NCBI RefSeq assembly: GCF_040365225.1
Contig: NZ_AP028055.1
Span: forward strand, 3,348,001-3,412,000
Direction: 5' to 3'
DNA: 64,000 bases
DNA from: Bacteroides sedimenti
GTDB taxonomy: Bacteria > Bacteroidota > Bacteroidia > Bacteroidales > Bacteroidaceae
A program made the position numbers and the translations under genes. Positions 45,374 to 54,828 of this stretch are shown piece by piece; the first letter of the stretch is position 1, and the number at the start of each line of letters is the position of its first letter. The notes below the pieces were generated by a model, which searched no databases, was not told the origin of the DNA, and saw nothing but the letters and a program-made list of their open reading frames with translations.

Positions 45374-45520
45374 CCAACCGTTGCAGAAGCAAACAGCTTA
45401 TGGCTGCAGATAGTCCTTTTTCAACAGGATAAGATTCGACTGTTGAAAACTTGATTTTCCTGTTATCCGACTATTGGTCGGAGGATTCTATTTATTTATC
45501 TTCTACTAATATTCTGTAGA
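45374..45520. terminator. Hairpin cluster between the deacetylase gene and rtcB
   Basis: TTTTCAACAG (45418-45427) pairs with CTGTTGAAAA (45440-45449), and TCCGAC (45466-45471) with GTCGGA (45477-45482). Neither has a strong T run, so termination is uncertain. Confidence 0.45.
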
Positions 45521-46705
45521 ATGAAAAAGATAAGAAATTGCATTGGAAATGAAACGTTTATATTTGCTGAAACGATTGAACCCGAAGCGTTTGAGCAGAT
45601 AAAGAAACTGTGCGATTATGAGCCTTATCAGAAAGCTCGAATTCGTGTTATGCCCGATGTGCATGTGGGCAAAGGCTGTACTATTGGAATGACCATGGTG
45701 GTCACCGATAAAATTACCCCGAACCTGGTGGGGGTTGATATTGGCTGCGGGGTGCTTACTGTTAAGTTGGCGAATAGGGAGATAGACTTTGAGAAACTCG
45801 ACAGGGTGATTCGATCAAAGATTCCCAATGGGTCGGATGTGCACGAAAAGCCAAGAAAAGAGTTCGACTTTACCCGGCTCAGATGCAGGAATTCTGTCGA
45901 CCTGGCTAAAGCGCAGCTGTCAATAGGTACGTTGGGCGGAGGAAATCATTTTATAGAGGTAGGCCAGTCGCAACAATCGGGTGATAATTACCTGATTATC
46001 CATTCGGGAAGTCGGAAGCTGGGAGGGGAGGTTTGTCGTTATTATCAGGAGAAGGCGTATCGTAATCTATTCGAAGATACAGGCGTGAAGGAGGCTATCA
46101 TAGAGCACTTGAAATCAAAAGGAAGAAAACGGGAAATCGAGGCTGAACTGAAAAGACACAAGATGCCGCTTGTTGATAAGGAACTGGCCTTCCTTACCGG
46201 CAGCGACTTTAATGATTATATGAACGATATGGCTATTGTACAGCGATTTGCCTCATTAAACCGCAAAACGATGGCCGAAATAATTCTGGAAGAAATGGGG
46301 CTCACTGAATCGCGACATTTTGAAACGGTGCACAATTACATCGACTTCAAACGAATGATTCTGAGAAAAGGGGCTGTCAGTGCCGAAAAGGGTGAACTGC
46401 TGCTGATTCCCATCAATATGTGCGATGGCTCATTGCTTTGCCGGGGCAAAGGGAATGAGGAGTGGAACTACTCGGCGCCTCACGGAGCAGGACGGCTGAT
46501 GAGCCGCAGTAAAGCGAAGGAAACCATTAGTATGGACGAATATATCTCCCTGATGAAGGATGTGTACTCCACCTGCGTGGTTCGAAGAACCCTTGATGAG
46601 GCTCCCCAAGCTTACAAATCAATCGACGAAATTAGATCGGTTATTGTTGATACAGTCGAGATTCTCACGGTAATAAAACCCCTCTATAACTTTAAAGCGC
46701 ACTGA
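45521..46705 (+). CDS. rtcB: RtcB-family RNA-splicing ligase
   Basis: 394 residues. Joins 2',3'-cyclic phosphate and 5'-OH RNA ends using GTP and manganese. Signature blocks are complete: VMPDVHVGKGCTIGMTM, LVGVDIGCGVLTVKL (metal Cys), LGGGNHFIEVG, IIHSGSRKLGGEVCRYY and SAPHGAGRLMSRSKA, which contains the guanylylated His. It is about the length of short bacterial RtcB (E. coli about 408). No archease, rtcA or rtcR was found nearby, so RNA repair context is missing; an unlinked helper or release-factor partner cannot be ruled out. Confidence 0.95.
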   Translation: MKKIRNCIGNETFIFAETIEPEAFEQIKKLCDYEPYQKARIRVMPDVHVGKGCTIGMTMVVTDKITPNLVGVDIGCGVLTVKLANREIDFEKLDRVIRSKIPNGSDVHEKPRKEFDFTRLRCRNSVDLAKAQLSIGTLGGGNHFIEVGQSQQSGDNYLIIHSGSRKLGGEVCRYYQEKAYRNLFEDTGVKEAIIEHLKSKGRKREIEAELKRHKMPLVDKELAFLTGSDFNDYMNDMAIVQRFASLNRKTMAEIILEEMGLTESRHFETVHNYIDFKRMILRKGAVSAEKGELLLIPINMCDGSLLCRGKGNEEWNYSAPHGAGRLMSRSKAKETISMDEYISLMKDVYSTCVVRRTLDEAPQAYKSIDEIRSVIVDTVEILTVIKPLYNFKAH

Positions 46706-47048
46706 AAAGCTGCTTTGGTTGTACTTCCCGACTGCTTCCCGTTTTGTAACCCAAAAGAGGTTTACCGATATTCTGTTTGTTATATTTTCTCAGACATTAA
46801 GGTCCATGTTGCCAGTGTAGAAAATATAGAATGTTGCACCTGTAGTTTCGCTGTCATTATTTTGCCGGTTTTTCGACTTTTGATTTCATTTTTACCCTTT
46901 TCCTTCTTCACTTGTTTCAGCAGAATCCATAACATTTAAATACTTGTTTAAAAAACTGTGAAAATATTCATAAATCCGCTCTTATTTATGTACGGTATAA
47001 AACAATAATTTGTACCTTTGCGCATTGAAATACCTAATTTGCAATCAA
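46706..47048. other. 343-bp spacer with the purH promoter
   Basis: No gene is supported; a 74-codon frame at 46715-46939 is Cys/Phe-rich and unlike a real protein. A TACCTTTG box lies at 47013-47020. Confidence 0.5.
47013..47020 (+). promoter_or_regulatory. -7 element of purH
   Basis: TACCTTTG followed by GCGCATTG, 29 bases before the purH ATG at 47049. No TTTG at the expected -33 distance. Confidence 0.65.
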
Positions 47049-48572
47049 ATGTCTGAAACTAAAAAAATTAAAACCGCTCTAGTGTCGGTTTATCATAAAG
47101 AAGGACTGGATGAATTAATCACCAAACTTCATGAGGAAGGAGTAGAGTTCCTGTCTACAGGAGGAACACGTCAATTTATTGAATCTTTGGGTTTTCCGTG
47201 TAAAGCTGTAGAAGATCTCACTACATATCCATCTATTCTGGGTGGGCGCGTTAAAACACTTCATCCAAAGGTATTTGGTGGCATTCTTTGCCGTAGAGAT
47301 AATGAGCAGGATATTCAGCAGATCGAAAAATATGAAATTCCGGAAATAGACCTGGTTATTGTAGATCTTTATCCTTTCGAAGCAACTGTTGCTTCGGGTG
47401 CCGGAGAGGCTGCGATTGTAGAAAAAATTGATATAGGTGGAATTTCATTGATTCGTGCAGCTGCCAAGAATTTTAAAGATGTGGTTATTGTGGCTTCTCA
47501 GGCACAATATAAACCGTTGGCCGATATGCTGATGGAACATGGAGCTACAAGCTCTATCGAAGAACGTCGTTGGTTTGCAAAAGAGGCATTTGCCGTTTCT
47601 TCACATTATGACTCTGCTATCTTCAACTATTTCGATGGGGAAGATGGCTCAGCTTTCCGTTGCTCTGTGAACGAACAAAAGCCACTCAGATATGGAGAGA
47701 ACCCTCATCAGAAAGGCGTATTCTTCGGAAATCTCGATGCAATCTTTGATCAGATTCACGGAAAGGAAATTTCATACAACAATTTACTGGATATAAATGC
47801 TGCGGTTGAACTAATCGATGAATTCGAAGAACTGACATTTGCAGTACTGAAACATAATAACGCTTGTGGCATAGCTTCCCGCTCGACAGTTGCTGAAGCT
47901 TGGACTGATGCTTTGGCTGCCGATCCTGTCTCTGCTTTTGGTGGCGTGCTCATCACTAATGCAGTAGTTGATAAAGCTGCTGCTGAAGAAATCAATAAAA
48001 TCTTCTTCGAAATCATTATCGCTCCTGATTATGACGTAGATGCACTCGAAATTCTGACCCAGAAGAAAAATCGTATCGTTCTGGTTCGTAAAGAAGCAAA
48101 ATTCCCGAAGAAGCAATTTCGCTCTCTGTTAAACGGAGTTCTGGTACAAGATAAAGATTTAAATATAGAAACTCCAGCCGATCTGAAGGTGGTAACTGAT
48201 AAAGCTCCAACAGAACAAGAGATTCAGGATATGCTGTTTGCAAACAAGATTGTGAAGAACAGCAAGTCGAATGCAATTGTACTGGCAAAAGGAAAGCAAC
48301 TTTTGGCTAGTGGTATTGGTCAAACATCGCGTGTCGATGCATTGAAACAAGCCATCGAAAAAGCTAAATCGTTTGGCTTCTCGCTTGAAGGTGCTGTTAT
48401 GGCAAGTGATGCATTCTTTCCGTTCCCCGACTGTGTGGAGATTGCCCACAATGAAGGAGTTACTGCTGTGATACAGCCGGGAGGATCTATTAAGGATCAG
48501 CTTTCTTTTGATTATTGCAATGAGAATGGTGTAGCAATGGTTACTACCGGAATCAGACATTTTAAACATTAA
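47049..48572 (+). CDS. purH: Bifunctional AICAR formyltransferase / IMP cyclohydrolase
   Basis: About 507 residues. Last two steps of purine synthesis. N-terminal IMP cyclohydrolase: KTALVSVYHKEGLDELI, LSTGGTRQFIESLG, GGRVKTLHPKVFGGIL. C-terminal formyltransferase: LRYGENPHQKGVFF, LKHNNACGIA, SNAIVLAKGKQLLASGIGQTSRVDA and ASDAFFPFPD. Both active regions are intact. The ATG at 47049 is chosen over a TTG at 47010, which lies upstream of the promoter's -7 box. It is the first gene before mreB, six bases apart, linking purine synthesis transcription with the shape operon. Confidence 0.97.
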   Translation: MSETKKIKTALVSVYHKEGLDELITKLHEEGVEFLSTGGTRQFIESLGFPCKAVEDLTTYPSILGGRVKTLHPKVFGGILCRRDNEQDIQQIEKYEIPEIDLVIVDLYPFEATVASGAGEAAIVEKIDIGGISLIRAAAKNFKDVVIVASQAQYKPLADMLMEHGATSSIEERRWFAKEAFAVSSHYDSAIFNYFDGEDGSAFRCSVNEQKPLRYGENPHQKGVFFGNLDAIFDQIHGKEISYNNLLDINAAVELIDEFEELTFAVLKHNNACGIASRSTVAEAWTDALAADPVSAFGGVLITNAVVDKAAAEEINKIFFEIIIAPDYDVDALEILTQKKNRIVLVRKEAKFPKKQFRSLLNGVLVQDKDLNIETPADLKVVTDKAPTEQEIQDMLFANKIVKNSKSNAIVLAKGKQLLASGIGQTSRVDALKQAIEKAKSFGFSLEGAVMASDAFFPFPDCVEIAHNEGVTAVIQPGGSIKDQLSFDYCNENGVAMVTTGIRHFKH

Positions 48573-48578
48573 TAAACA

Positions 48579-49598
48579 ATGGGATTATTTTCTTTCACAC
48601 AAGAAATAGCGATGGACTTGGGAACTGCCAATACCATCATCATCACGAACGGGAAAATAGTAGTCGATGAACCTTCTGTTGTTGCGCTGGACAGACGTAC
48701 AGACAAGATGATTGCTGTAGGTGAAAAAGCTAGGCAGATGCATGGGAAGACTCACGAGAATATAAGAACAATCCGCCCTCTGCGCGATGGCGTGATTGCA
48801 GACTTCTACGCATGCGAGCAAATGATGCGTGGCATGATCAAAATGATGAATACGCACAAGCGCTTCTTCTCACCTTCCCTGAGAATGGTAATATGTGTAC
48901 CTTCAGGAAGTACGGAAGTGGAATTGCGTGCGGTACGCGACTCTGCCGAACATGCTGGAGGACGTGATGTATATTTGATTTTTGAACCAATGGCCGCAGC
49001 TATCGGTATCGGTATCGATGTAGAAGCTCCAGAAGGAAACATGATTGTGGATATAGGTGGTGGATCTACTGAAATTGCAGTTATCTCATTGGGAGGAATT
49101 GTTTCAAATAAATCCATCCGTATTGCCGGTGATGATCTGACTTCTGATATCCAGGAATACATGGGACGCCAGCACAACTTGAAGATTGGTGAACGCACAG
49201 CCGAACAAATCAAGATACATGTTGGAGCTGCATTGACTGAACTGGATGATGCTCCGGAAGATTACATCGTTCACGGACCAAACAGAATGACAGCGCTTCC
49301 AATGGAAGTACCGGTATGCTATCAGGAAGTTGCACACTGTCTGGAGAAATCAATCGCGAAGATGGAAACTGCAATTCTGAGTGCACTGGAACAAACTCCG
49401 CCGGAATTATATGCAGACATTGTTCACAACGGAATCTACCTTGCCGGAGGTGGGGCACTGCTGAGAGGACTCGACAAACGTTTGACAGACAAAATTAATA
49501 TTCCTTTCCACATTGCAGAGGATCCACTTCACGCTGTGGCTAAGGGAACAGGTATAGCATTGAAGAATGTAGATAAATTCTCATTCTTGATGCGATAA
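48579..49598 (+). CDS. mreB: Rod shape-determining actin homolog MreB
   Basis: 339 residues. Actin-fold ATPase filament at the inner membrane that steers elongation. The amphipathic start MGLFSFTQEIAMDLGTANTI, phosphate loop DLGTANT, VPSGSTEVELRAVRDSAEHAG, EPMAAAIGIGIDV, MIVDIGGGSTEIAVISLGG and LAGGGALLRGLDK are all standard. It is followed by a strong hairpin before mreC, which may set its expression above the rest of the operon. Confidence 0.98.
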   Translation: MGLFSFTQEIAMDLGTANTIIITNGKIVVDEPSVVALDRRTDKMIAVGEKARQMHGKTHENIRTIRPLRDGVIADFYACEQMMRGMIKMMNTHKRFFSPSLRMVICVPSGSTEVELRAVRDSAEHAGGRDVYLIFEPMAAAIGIGIDVEAPEGNMIVDIGGGSTEIAVISLGGIVSNKSIRIAGDDLTSDIQEYMGRQHNLKIGERTAEQIKIHVGAALTELDDAPEDYIVHGPNRMTALPMEVPVCYQEVAHCLEKSIAKMETAILSALEQTPPELYADIVHNGIYLAGGGALLRGLDKRLTDKINIPFHIAEDPLHAVAKGTGIALKNVDKFSFLMR

Positions 49599-49607
49599 AC
49601 TTAATCT

Positions 49608-49669
49608 GCCGATGTGCGGAGTTGCCTGTGTGCCGTAGGGTACCGTATATGGCATATCCGCACATCGGC
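49608..49669 (+). promoter_or_regulatory. Large hairpin in the mreB-mreC spacer
   Basis: GCCGATGTGCGGA (49608-49620) is perfectly complementary to TCCGCACATCGGC (49657-49669), a 13-bp GC-rich stem enclosing 36 bases that can pair further (TGTGCC with GGCATA). It is not followed by a T run. Confidence 0.8.
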
Positions 49670-49691
49670 TAGTTAGTACATTGGAATTTAT

Positions 49692-50537
49692 ATGCGGAAC
49701 TTACTGAACTTCCTGATTAAATACAACTACTGGTTCCTCTTTGTTATGCTTGAGGTCGCCAGTTTTATTTTGTTGTTTCGCTTTAATAACTATCAGGGAA
49801 GCACTTTCTTTACTTCGACCAATGCCGCTGCCGGAAAGATTTATGAGCTCCGGAGCTCGGTGACATCCTATTTCTATCTGAAGAGCGCTAATGAGGAGTT
49901 ACTAGACCGTAACATGATGCTGGAACAGCAGATTGCCGGACTGAAAAAAGAACTGAGAGAGCGGGGAGAAGATTCATTGAAAGTAGATAGTATGTTCAGC
50001 ACACCTCTAAAAGGAATTAATCTGCTAAAGGCGGATGTTATAGATAATTCGCTGACTAAAGCCGAAAATTTTGTCACATTGGATAAAGGCTCCAGTGATG
50101 GAATTCGAAGGGATATGGGAGTTATTGACCGCAATGGGGTAGTAGGAGTTGTTTGTATGACTTCACCTCACTATTCATTAGTGATCCCTTTGATATCCAG
50201 CAAAAGCAATGTAAACTGTAAGTTGTTGCGTAGCGGATACTTCGGTCCGCTGAAATGGGAGGGTGGCGATTCACGCTATGCTTTCCTAAACGATTTGCCT
50301 CGCCATGCGAAATTCAGTCTGGGTGATACAGTGGTAACCAGTGGTTACTCTGAGATTTTTCCTCAGGGAATAATGGTGGGTACAGTAGACCATATCGGAA
50401 ACTCCAAAGACGGTCTCTCTTATCAGCTGAAGATAAGACTGGCAACAGATTTTGGTAAACTAAGCAATGTGAGGGTGATTCCTGTTAAGTTCAATAAGGA
50501 ACAGATGTTCCTGAAGCAAATGGAGAATAAACAGTAA
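49692..50537 (+). CDS. mreC: Rod shape-determining protein MreC
   Basis: 281 residues. A short N-terminus, one membrane helix (about 12-30, WFLFVMLEVASFILLFRF), a coiled coil (about 65-95, NEELLDRNMMLEQQIAGLKKELRERGED), then the periplasmic beta domain (VIDNSLTKAENFVTLDKGSSDGI, GVVGVVCMTSPHYSLVIPL). It bridges MreB, PBP2 and RodA. It overlaps mreD by one base (TAATG). Confidence 0.95.
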   Translation: MRNLLNFLIKYNYWFLFVMLEVASFILLFRFNNYQGSTFFTSTNAAAGKIYELRSSVTSYFYLKSANEELLDRNMMLEQQIAGLKKELRERGEDSLKVDSMFSTPLKGINLLKADVIDNSLTKAENFVTLDKGSSDGIRRDMGVIDRNGVVGVVCMTSPHYSLVIPLISSKSNVNCKLLRSGYFGPLKWEGGDSRYAFLNDLPRHAKFSLGDTVVTSGYSEIFPQGIMVGTVDHIGNSKDGLSYQLKIRLATDFGKLSNVRVIPVKFNKEQMFLKQMENKQ

Positions 50538-51034
50538 TGTTAGCAACCTATTTAAAACGTATAGAGTGGTTTGTGGCCCTGGTCCTGGTTCAGGTTCTGG
50601 TGCTTAATAATGTGCATATTGCAGGATATGCCACTCCTTTTATATATATATACCTCATTCTTAAAATTTCGTCTGGAGTATCCAGAAATGAACTTGTGTT
50701 TTGGGGATTTTTTCTTGGACTTACTGTTGATATTTTCTCAAACACTCCTGGCATGAATGCTGCTGCAACCACTTTCATTGCCTTTATTCGTCCGTACCTG
50801 TTACGGCTATTCTCTCCACGCGACAATTCTGATGAAATTGTTCCGGCTATTAAAACCATCGGGGTTTCACCTTTTATTAAATACGTGATAACCTGCGTAC
50901 TGTTTCATCATGCCACCTTGTTGCTCATCGATTCGTTCTCTTTCTTTGACTTAACCTTTTTGCTAATCAAAATAGGGGCAAGCTCCTTACTTACTATTGT
51001 ATGTGTGATGTGTATTGAAGGATTTAATAAATAG
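50537..51034 (+). CDS. mreD: Rod shape-determining membrane protein MreD
   Basis: 165 residues, almost entirely hydrophobic with about five helices. Positioned between mreC and mrdA, with the pattern VQVLVLNNVHIAGYATPFIYIYLIL and GLTVDIFSNTPGMNAAATTFIAFIRP typical of Bacteroidetes MreD. The ATG overlaps the mreC stop. Sequence conservation in this family is low, so the call rests mainly on topology, size and gene order. Confidence 0.92.
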   Translation: MLATYLKRIEWFVALVLVQVLVLNNVHIAGYATPFIYIYLILKISSGVSRNELVFWGFFLGLTVDIFSNTPGMNAAATTFIAFIRPYLLRLFSPRDNSDEIVPAIKTIGVSPFIKYVITCVLFHHATLLLIDSFSFFDLTFLLIKIGASSLLTIVCVMCIEGFNK

Positions 51035-51037
51035 AAA

Positions 51038-52891
51038 GTGGCACGGGATTATAACTTAGAAAAAAGGAAATTTGTAGTTGGTGGCGTTGCCATATTGGTG
51101 GTGCTTATCTATATCGCACGTCTTTTTGTCTTGCAGATTTTATCGGAAGATTATAAGAAGAATGCAGATAGTAATGCTTTCCTGAATAAAATTCAATACC
51201 CTTCGCGAGGGATTATTTACGATCGTAACAACAAATTGCTGGTTTATAATCAGCCGGCCTATGATGTGATGGTGGTGATGAAAGAGATAGAAAATCTGGA
51301 TACACTGGATTTATGTCAAACTTTGAACATCCCCAAGGAATATTTTGTGAAGCGGATGGAAGATATCAAAGACCGGAGCAAGAATCCGGGATATTCTCGT
51401 TTTACACAACAACTCTTTATGGTACAGCTCTCGGCAGAGGAAACCGGGATGTTTCAAGAGAAACTTTTCAAATTCAGAGGATTCTATGTACAACCTCACT
51501 CTATACGCCGTTATACCTATAACTCTGCTGCACATGTTCTGGGAGATATCGGGGAAGTTTCTACAGCGAATATTGAAGATGATGAGTATTACCAAAAGGG
51601 GGATTATATTGGTAAACAAGGAGTTGAAAAGTTTTATGAAAAAGAACTTCGCGGTCACAAAGGGGTTGAAATCCTCCTTCGTGATGCACATGGACGTATT
51701 CAAGGAAAGTATCTGAACGGAAAGTTAGATAGAAGACCTGTACCTGGAAAGAATCTTCGCCTATCAATTGATATTGATCTGCAACGATTTGGTGAGAAAC
51801 TAATGGGAAGGAAGATTGGGGCTATTGTCGCCATTGAACCCGAGACCGGGGAGATTCTTTGCTTGGTTTCCACACCTACTTTTAATCCGGCTGATATGGT
51901 AGGCCGACAACGGGGTAAGAATCATATGGCTTTAGAGCGTGATCCCTTTAAACCTCTTTTTAATCGTGCTTTAATGGCTTCTTATCCTCCGGGATCCACC
52001 TTTAAACCGGCACAATCACTGGTTTTTCTTCAGGAAGGTATTATTTCACCATCAACCACATTTCCTTGTTATCACGGATTTGTAGTGCCGGGTTTGCGAG
52101 TTGGATGTCACTCACATCCTTCACCTCTGCCTTTGGTTCCGGCCTTGGCCACTTCGTGCAACTCGTACTTCTGTTGGGGATTGTACAAAATGATCGGAAA
52201 TAAGAAATTCCTCAGACCTGATTCGGCGCTTACAGTATGGAAAGATCATATGGTCTCCATGGGTTTTGGATATAAACTAGGCATCGATCTTCCGGGAGAA
52301 AAACGAGGTCTTATTCCAAACTCGAAATTTTACGATAAGATATATGGAGAAGGCCGGTGGAATGGTCTTCGTATTATTCATACGGCAATCGGGCAGGGTG
52401 AAATACTCCTTACCCCTCTTCAGATAGCCAATCTTGGAGCAACGATTGCGAACAGAGGACATTTCATAACTCCACATGTGGTGAAGAAAGTCTTTGGAGG
52501 AAAACTGGATAGTACTTATCTTTATCCGCGTCATACAACCATAGACCCGAAGTATTACGATTATATTGTGGCGGGTATGCGTGGAGCAGTAGAGCATGGA
52601 ACTTGTACTACGGCCAACTATATGCCCGATGTTCCTATTTGTGGAAAGACAGGTACGGCTCAGAATAAAGGAAAAGATCACTCGGTGTTTATGGGATTTG
52701 CTCCAATGAACAAGTCTAAGATTGCCATTTGTGTGTATGTGGAGAATGGAGGATGGGGAGCAACATACGCTGTACCTATTGGTGCACTTATGATTGAACA
52801 TTACCTCAAAGGAAAAATTGCTCCTGAACGGGAGGCTATGGTTGAACGAATTAGTAATGCAGTAATATCTTATGGAACCCAGACGCGTTAA
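51038..52891 (+). CDS. mrdA: Penicillin-binding protein 2
   Basis: 617 residues. Class B transpeptidase of the elongasome. Starts with GTG at 51038, three bases after the mreD stop; no ATG lies close enough to keep the membrane anchor (FVVGGVAILVVLIYIARLFVL). A PBP dimer domain (about 55-240) is followed by the transpeptidase domain with SxxK at S320-K323 (PPGSTFKP), SCNSYF (SxN) and CGKTGTAQN (KTG). It cross-links nascent strands made by RodA. Its last 20 bases overlap the rodA start. Confidence 0.96.
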   Translation: MARDYNLEKRKFVVGGVAILVVLIYIARLFVLQILSEDYKKNADSNAFLNKIQYPSRGIIYDRNNKLLVYNQPAYDVMVVMKEIENLDTLDLCQTLNIPKEYFVKRMEDIKDRSKNPGYSRFTQQLFMVQLSAEETGMFQEKLFKFRGFYVQPHSIRRYTYNSAAHVLGDIGEVSTANIEDDEYYQKGDYIGKQGVEKFYEKELRGHKGVEILLRDAHGRIQGKYLNGKLDRRPVPGKNLRLSIDIDLQRFGEKLMGRKIGAIVAIEPETGEILCLVSTPTFNPADMVGRQRGKNHMALERDPFKPLFNRALMASYPPGSTFKPAQSLVFLQEGIISPSTTFPCYHGFVVPGLRVGCHSHPSPLPLVPALATSCNSYFCWGLYKMIGNKKFLRPDSALTVWKDHMVSMGFGYKLGIDLPGEKRGLIPNSKFYDKIYGEGRWNGLRIIHTAIGQGEILLTPLQIANLGATIANRGHFITPHVVKKVFGGKLDSTYLYPRHTTIDPKYYDYIVAGMRGAVEHGTCTTANYMPDVPICGKTGTAQNKGKDHSVFMGFAPMNKSKIAICVYVENGGWGATYAVPIGALMIEHYLKGKIAPEREAMVERISNAVISYGTQTR

Positions 52892-54329
52892 TTTATGGAA
52901 ATCGGTGGACTGGATAACAATTTCCATCTATCTCTTGTTGCTTGTTTGTGGATGGTTCAGCGTTTGTGGAGCCAGCTATAATTATGGTGATACTGACTTT
53001 CTGAATTTTGCAACCCGAAGTGGTAAGCAGCTGATGTGGATCTTATGTTCCTTTGGTCTGGGATTTGTGTTGCTTATGATTGAGGAGCGGATATACGATA
53101 TGTTTGCTTACGTAATCTATATCGGTATGTTACTGCTACTTTTCGTCACAATATTTATTGCTACGGACGTAAAAGGGTCTCACTCATGGCTTCATCTGGG
53201 TCCGGTAAGCCTCCAGCCTGCTGAATTTGCAAAGTTTGCGACAGCCCTTGTTCTTGCCAAATTCATGAGTTCGTATGCTTTCAATATCAAGAGGCTCAAA
53301 AGTGTCCTGATTATGGCCGGACTTATATTCATTCCGTTCGGACTCATCATTCTGCAGAGGGAAACCGGTTCTGCACTTGTATATTTGGCATTTTTCCTGA
53401 TGCTCTATCGTGAAGGGATGCCCGGAGCTATTCTTTTCTCAGGAGTGTGTGCTGTTGTCTATTTTATTGTCGGCATTCGTTTTGGAGATGAGATGATGTT
53501 AAGCGGAACTACTTCTATCGGACATTTCTCGGTACTGCTGATGATTCTTTTATTTGCAGGAGGTATGGTGTGGGTCTATATGAAAAGATGGGAACCGGTA
53601 CGTAATATTATCGGGCTTACAATCTTACTGGTAGGTCTTTCAATTCTTGTTTCAGTGTATATTGTTCCTTTCAATTTGCTCTGGGTATTACTCCCCTTGT
53701 GTGTTATTTCTGCTGGTTACCTGGCTTTTCTCTCATTAACCGAAAGAAATAAAGGTTACCTGCTGATTTCAGTCTTTACACTTGCTTCCGTTGGCTTTCT
53801 CTATTCAAGCGATTATGTTTTTGATAATGTTCTTGAACCACATCAACAAATCCGTATCAAAGTAGTGCTTGGTATGGAACAAGATTTAACTGGTGCAGGA
53901 TATAACGTAAATCAGTCAAAAATAGCCATTGGTTCAGGCGGGTTGTACGGAAAAGGCTTTCTGAATGGTACCCAGACAAAGCTGAAATATGTACCAGAAC
54001 AAGATACTGACTTCATTTTTTGCACCATTGGAGAAGAAGAAGGGTTTATTGGTTCTTCGTTTGTCTTACTTCTCTACATGGTTCTTATTCTTAGACTTGT
54101 GTCCCTCTCCGAACGACAGCATTCAGCTTTTGGACGTATATACGGATATTCAGTGGTCAGTATATTTCTTTTTCACCTTTTTATTAATGTCGGTATGGTA
54201 TTGGGACTTACACCTGTAATTGGTATTCCGCTGCCATTCTTCAGCTATGGAGGATCGTCACTGTGGGGATTCACCATCCTGCTTTTTATCTTTCTGCGGA
54301 TTGATGCAGGAAGATCTGTTAGAACCTGA
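52872..54329 (+). CDS. rodA: Rod shape-determining glycan polymerase RodA
   Basis: 485 residues, SEDS family polytopic membrane glycosyltransferase polymerising lipid II with PBP2. Visible: about ten helices, SHSWLHLGPVSLQPAEFAKFA, LILQRETGSALVYLAFFLMLYREG, GYNVNQSKIAIGSGGLYGKGF, TDFIFCTIGEEEGFIGSS and the terminal PFFSYGGSSLW. It is about 100 residues longer than E. coli RodA because of an extra pair of helices near 215-290. The ATG at 52872 lies inside the end of mrdA, indicating tight coupling. Confidence 0.96.
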   Translation: MEPRRVNLWKSVDWITISIYLLLLVCGWFSVCGASYNYGDTDFLNFATRSGKQLMWILCSFGLGFVLLMIEERIYDMFAYVIYIGMLLLLFVTIFIATDVKGSHSWLHLGPVSLQPAEFAKFATALVLAKFMSSYAFNIKRLKSVLIMAGLIFIPFGLIILQRETGSALVYLAFFLMLYREGMPGAILFSGVCAVVYFIVGIRFGDEMMLSGTTSIGHFSVLLMILLFAGGMVWVYMKRWEPVRNIIGLTILLVGLSILVSVYIVPFNLLWVLLPLCVISAGYLAFLSLTERNKGYLLISVFTLASVGFLYSSDYVFDNVLEPHQQIRIKVVLGMEQDLTGAGYNVNQSKIAIGSGGLYGKGFLNGTQTKLKYVPEQDTDFIFCTIGEEEGFIGSSFVLLLYMVLILRLVSLSERQHSAFGRIYGYSVVSIFLFHLFINVGMVLGLTPVIGIPLPFFSYGGSSLWGFTILLFIFLRIDAGRSVRT

Positions 54330-54348
54330 GAGCTGAATATAAGATACT

Positions 54349-54828
54349 CTAGTTTTTACACTCTATTTTGATGCCGATGTCGCTTATACCTTTTAGTGTA
54401 TAGTCGCGCATACCTGGGGAAACTTTAAATACGAGATTTCCTGAGCGACGAGGAGTAACGAAGATGGATTTGTTGCCTGACGTCTGATAAAGCGAACCTA
54501 TTCCTGTTCCTTTCCACTTTCCCGATTTATCTGTAAGAATGCATTTAATGGTATCAGATGTAAATACCGTGCTGTCTTTTGTATTGTGGGCTACAAAAAG
54601 GTATAGCTCGTTATAAGGATAATCTTCCTTGTTCCTCACTTCTATAGTTACGCGATAGGTTGCAAGAGAATCGATTATCGGTGCCTTAAAAGTAAGAGTA
54701 TCACTCTTGCCCCATCCATCTTTAGGTGTATTGAGATAAGAGTGATACGTTGTATTTGTATCGCATGCGGTTACCATAAAAAGTAGTAACAGCAAGGCGA
54801 ACTTATTCTTTTTCAGAAGGTTTGTCAT
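54349..54828 (-). CDS. gldH: GldH-type gliding motility lipoprotein homolog
   Basis: About 159 residues. Lipoprotein signal with FMVTACDTN. The mature part (TYHSYLNTPKDGWGKSDTLTF, YRVTIEVRNKEDYPYNELYLFV, RSGNLVFKVSPGMRDYTLKGISDIGIKI) matches GldH, which in Flavobacterium is needed for gliding and type IX secretion; many non-gliding Bacteroidetes keep it with unknown use. The start at 54828 lies inside the end of ricT (26 bases of overlap), so translation is coupled. It converges with rodA. Confidence 0.87.
   Translation of the reverse strand: MTNLLKKNKFALLLLLFMVTACDTNTTYHSYLNTPKDGWGKSDTLTFKAPIIDSLATYRVTIEVRNKEDYPYNELYLFVAHNTKDSTVFTSDTIKCILTDKSGKWKGTGIGSLYQTSGNKSIFVTPRRSGNLVFKVSPGMRDYTLKGISDIGIKIECKN

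Noticed and set aside
45374..45520. Regulatory RNA before rtcB
   Set aside because: Two short inverted repeats are visible but too weak to claim more than a possible terminator.
46715..46939. 74-codon frame after rtcB
   Set aside because: GTG-type start, hydrophobic Cys/Phe-rich content, no homology-like pattern; overlaps only a spacer.
47010..47048. Upstream TTG start for purH
   Set aside because: It falls just before the TACCTTTG -7 box and would lie outside the transcript; the ATG at 47049 gives the usual PurH start.
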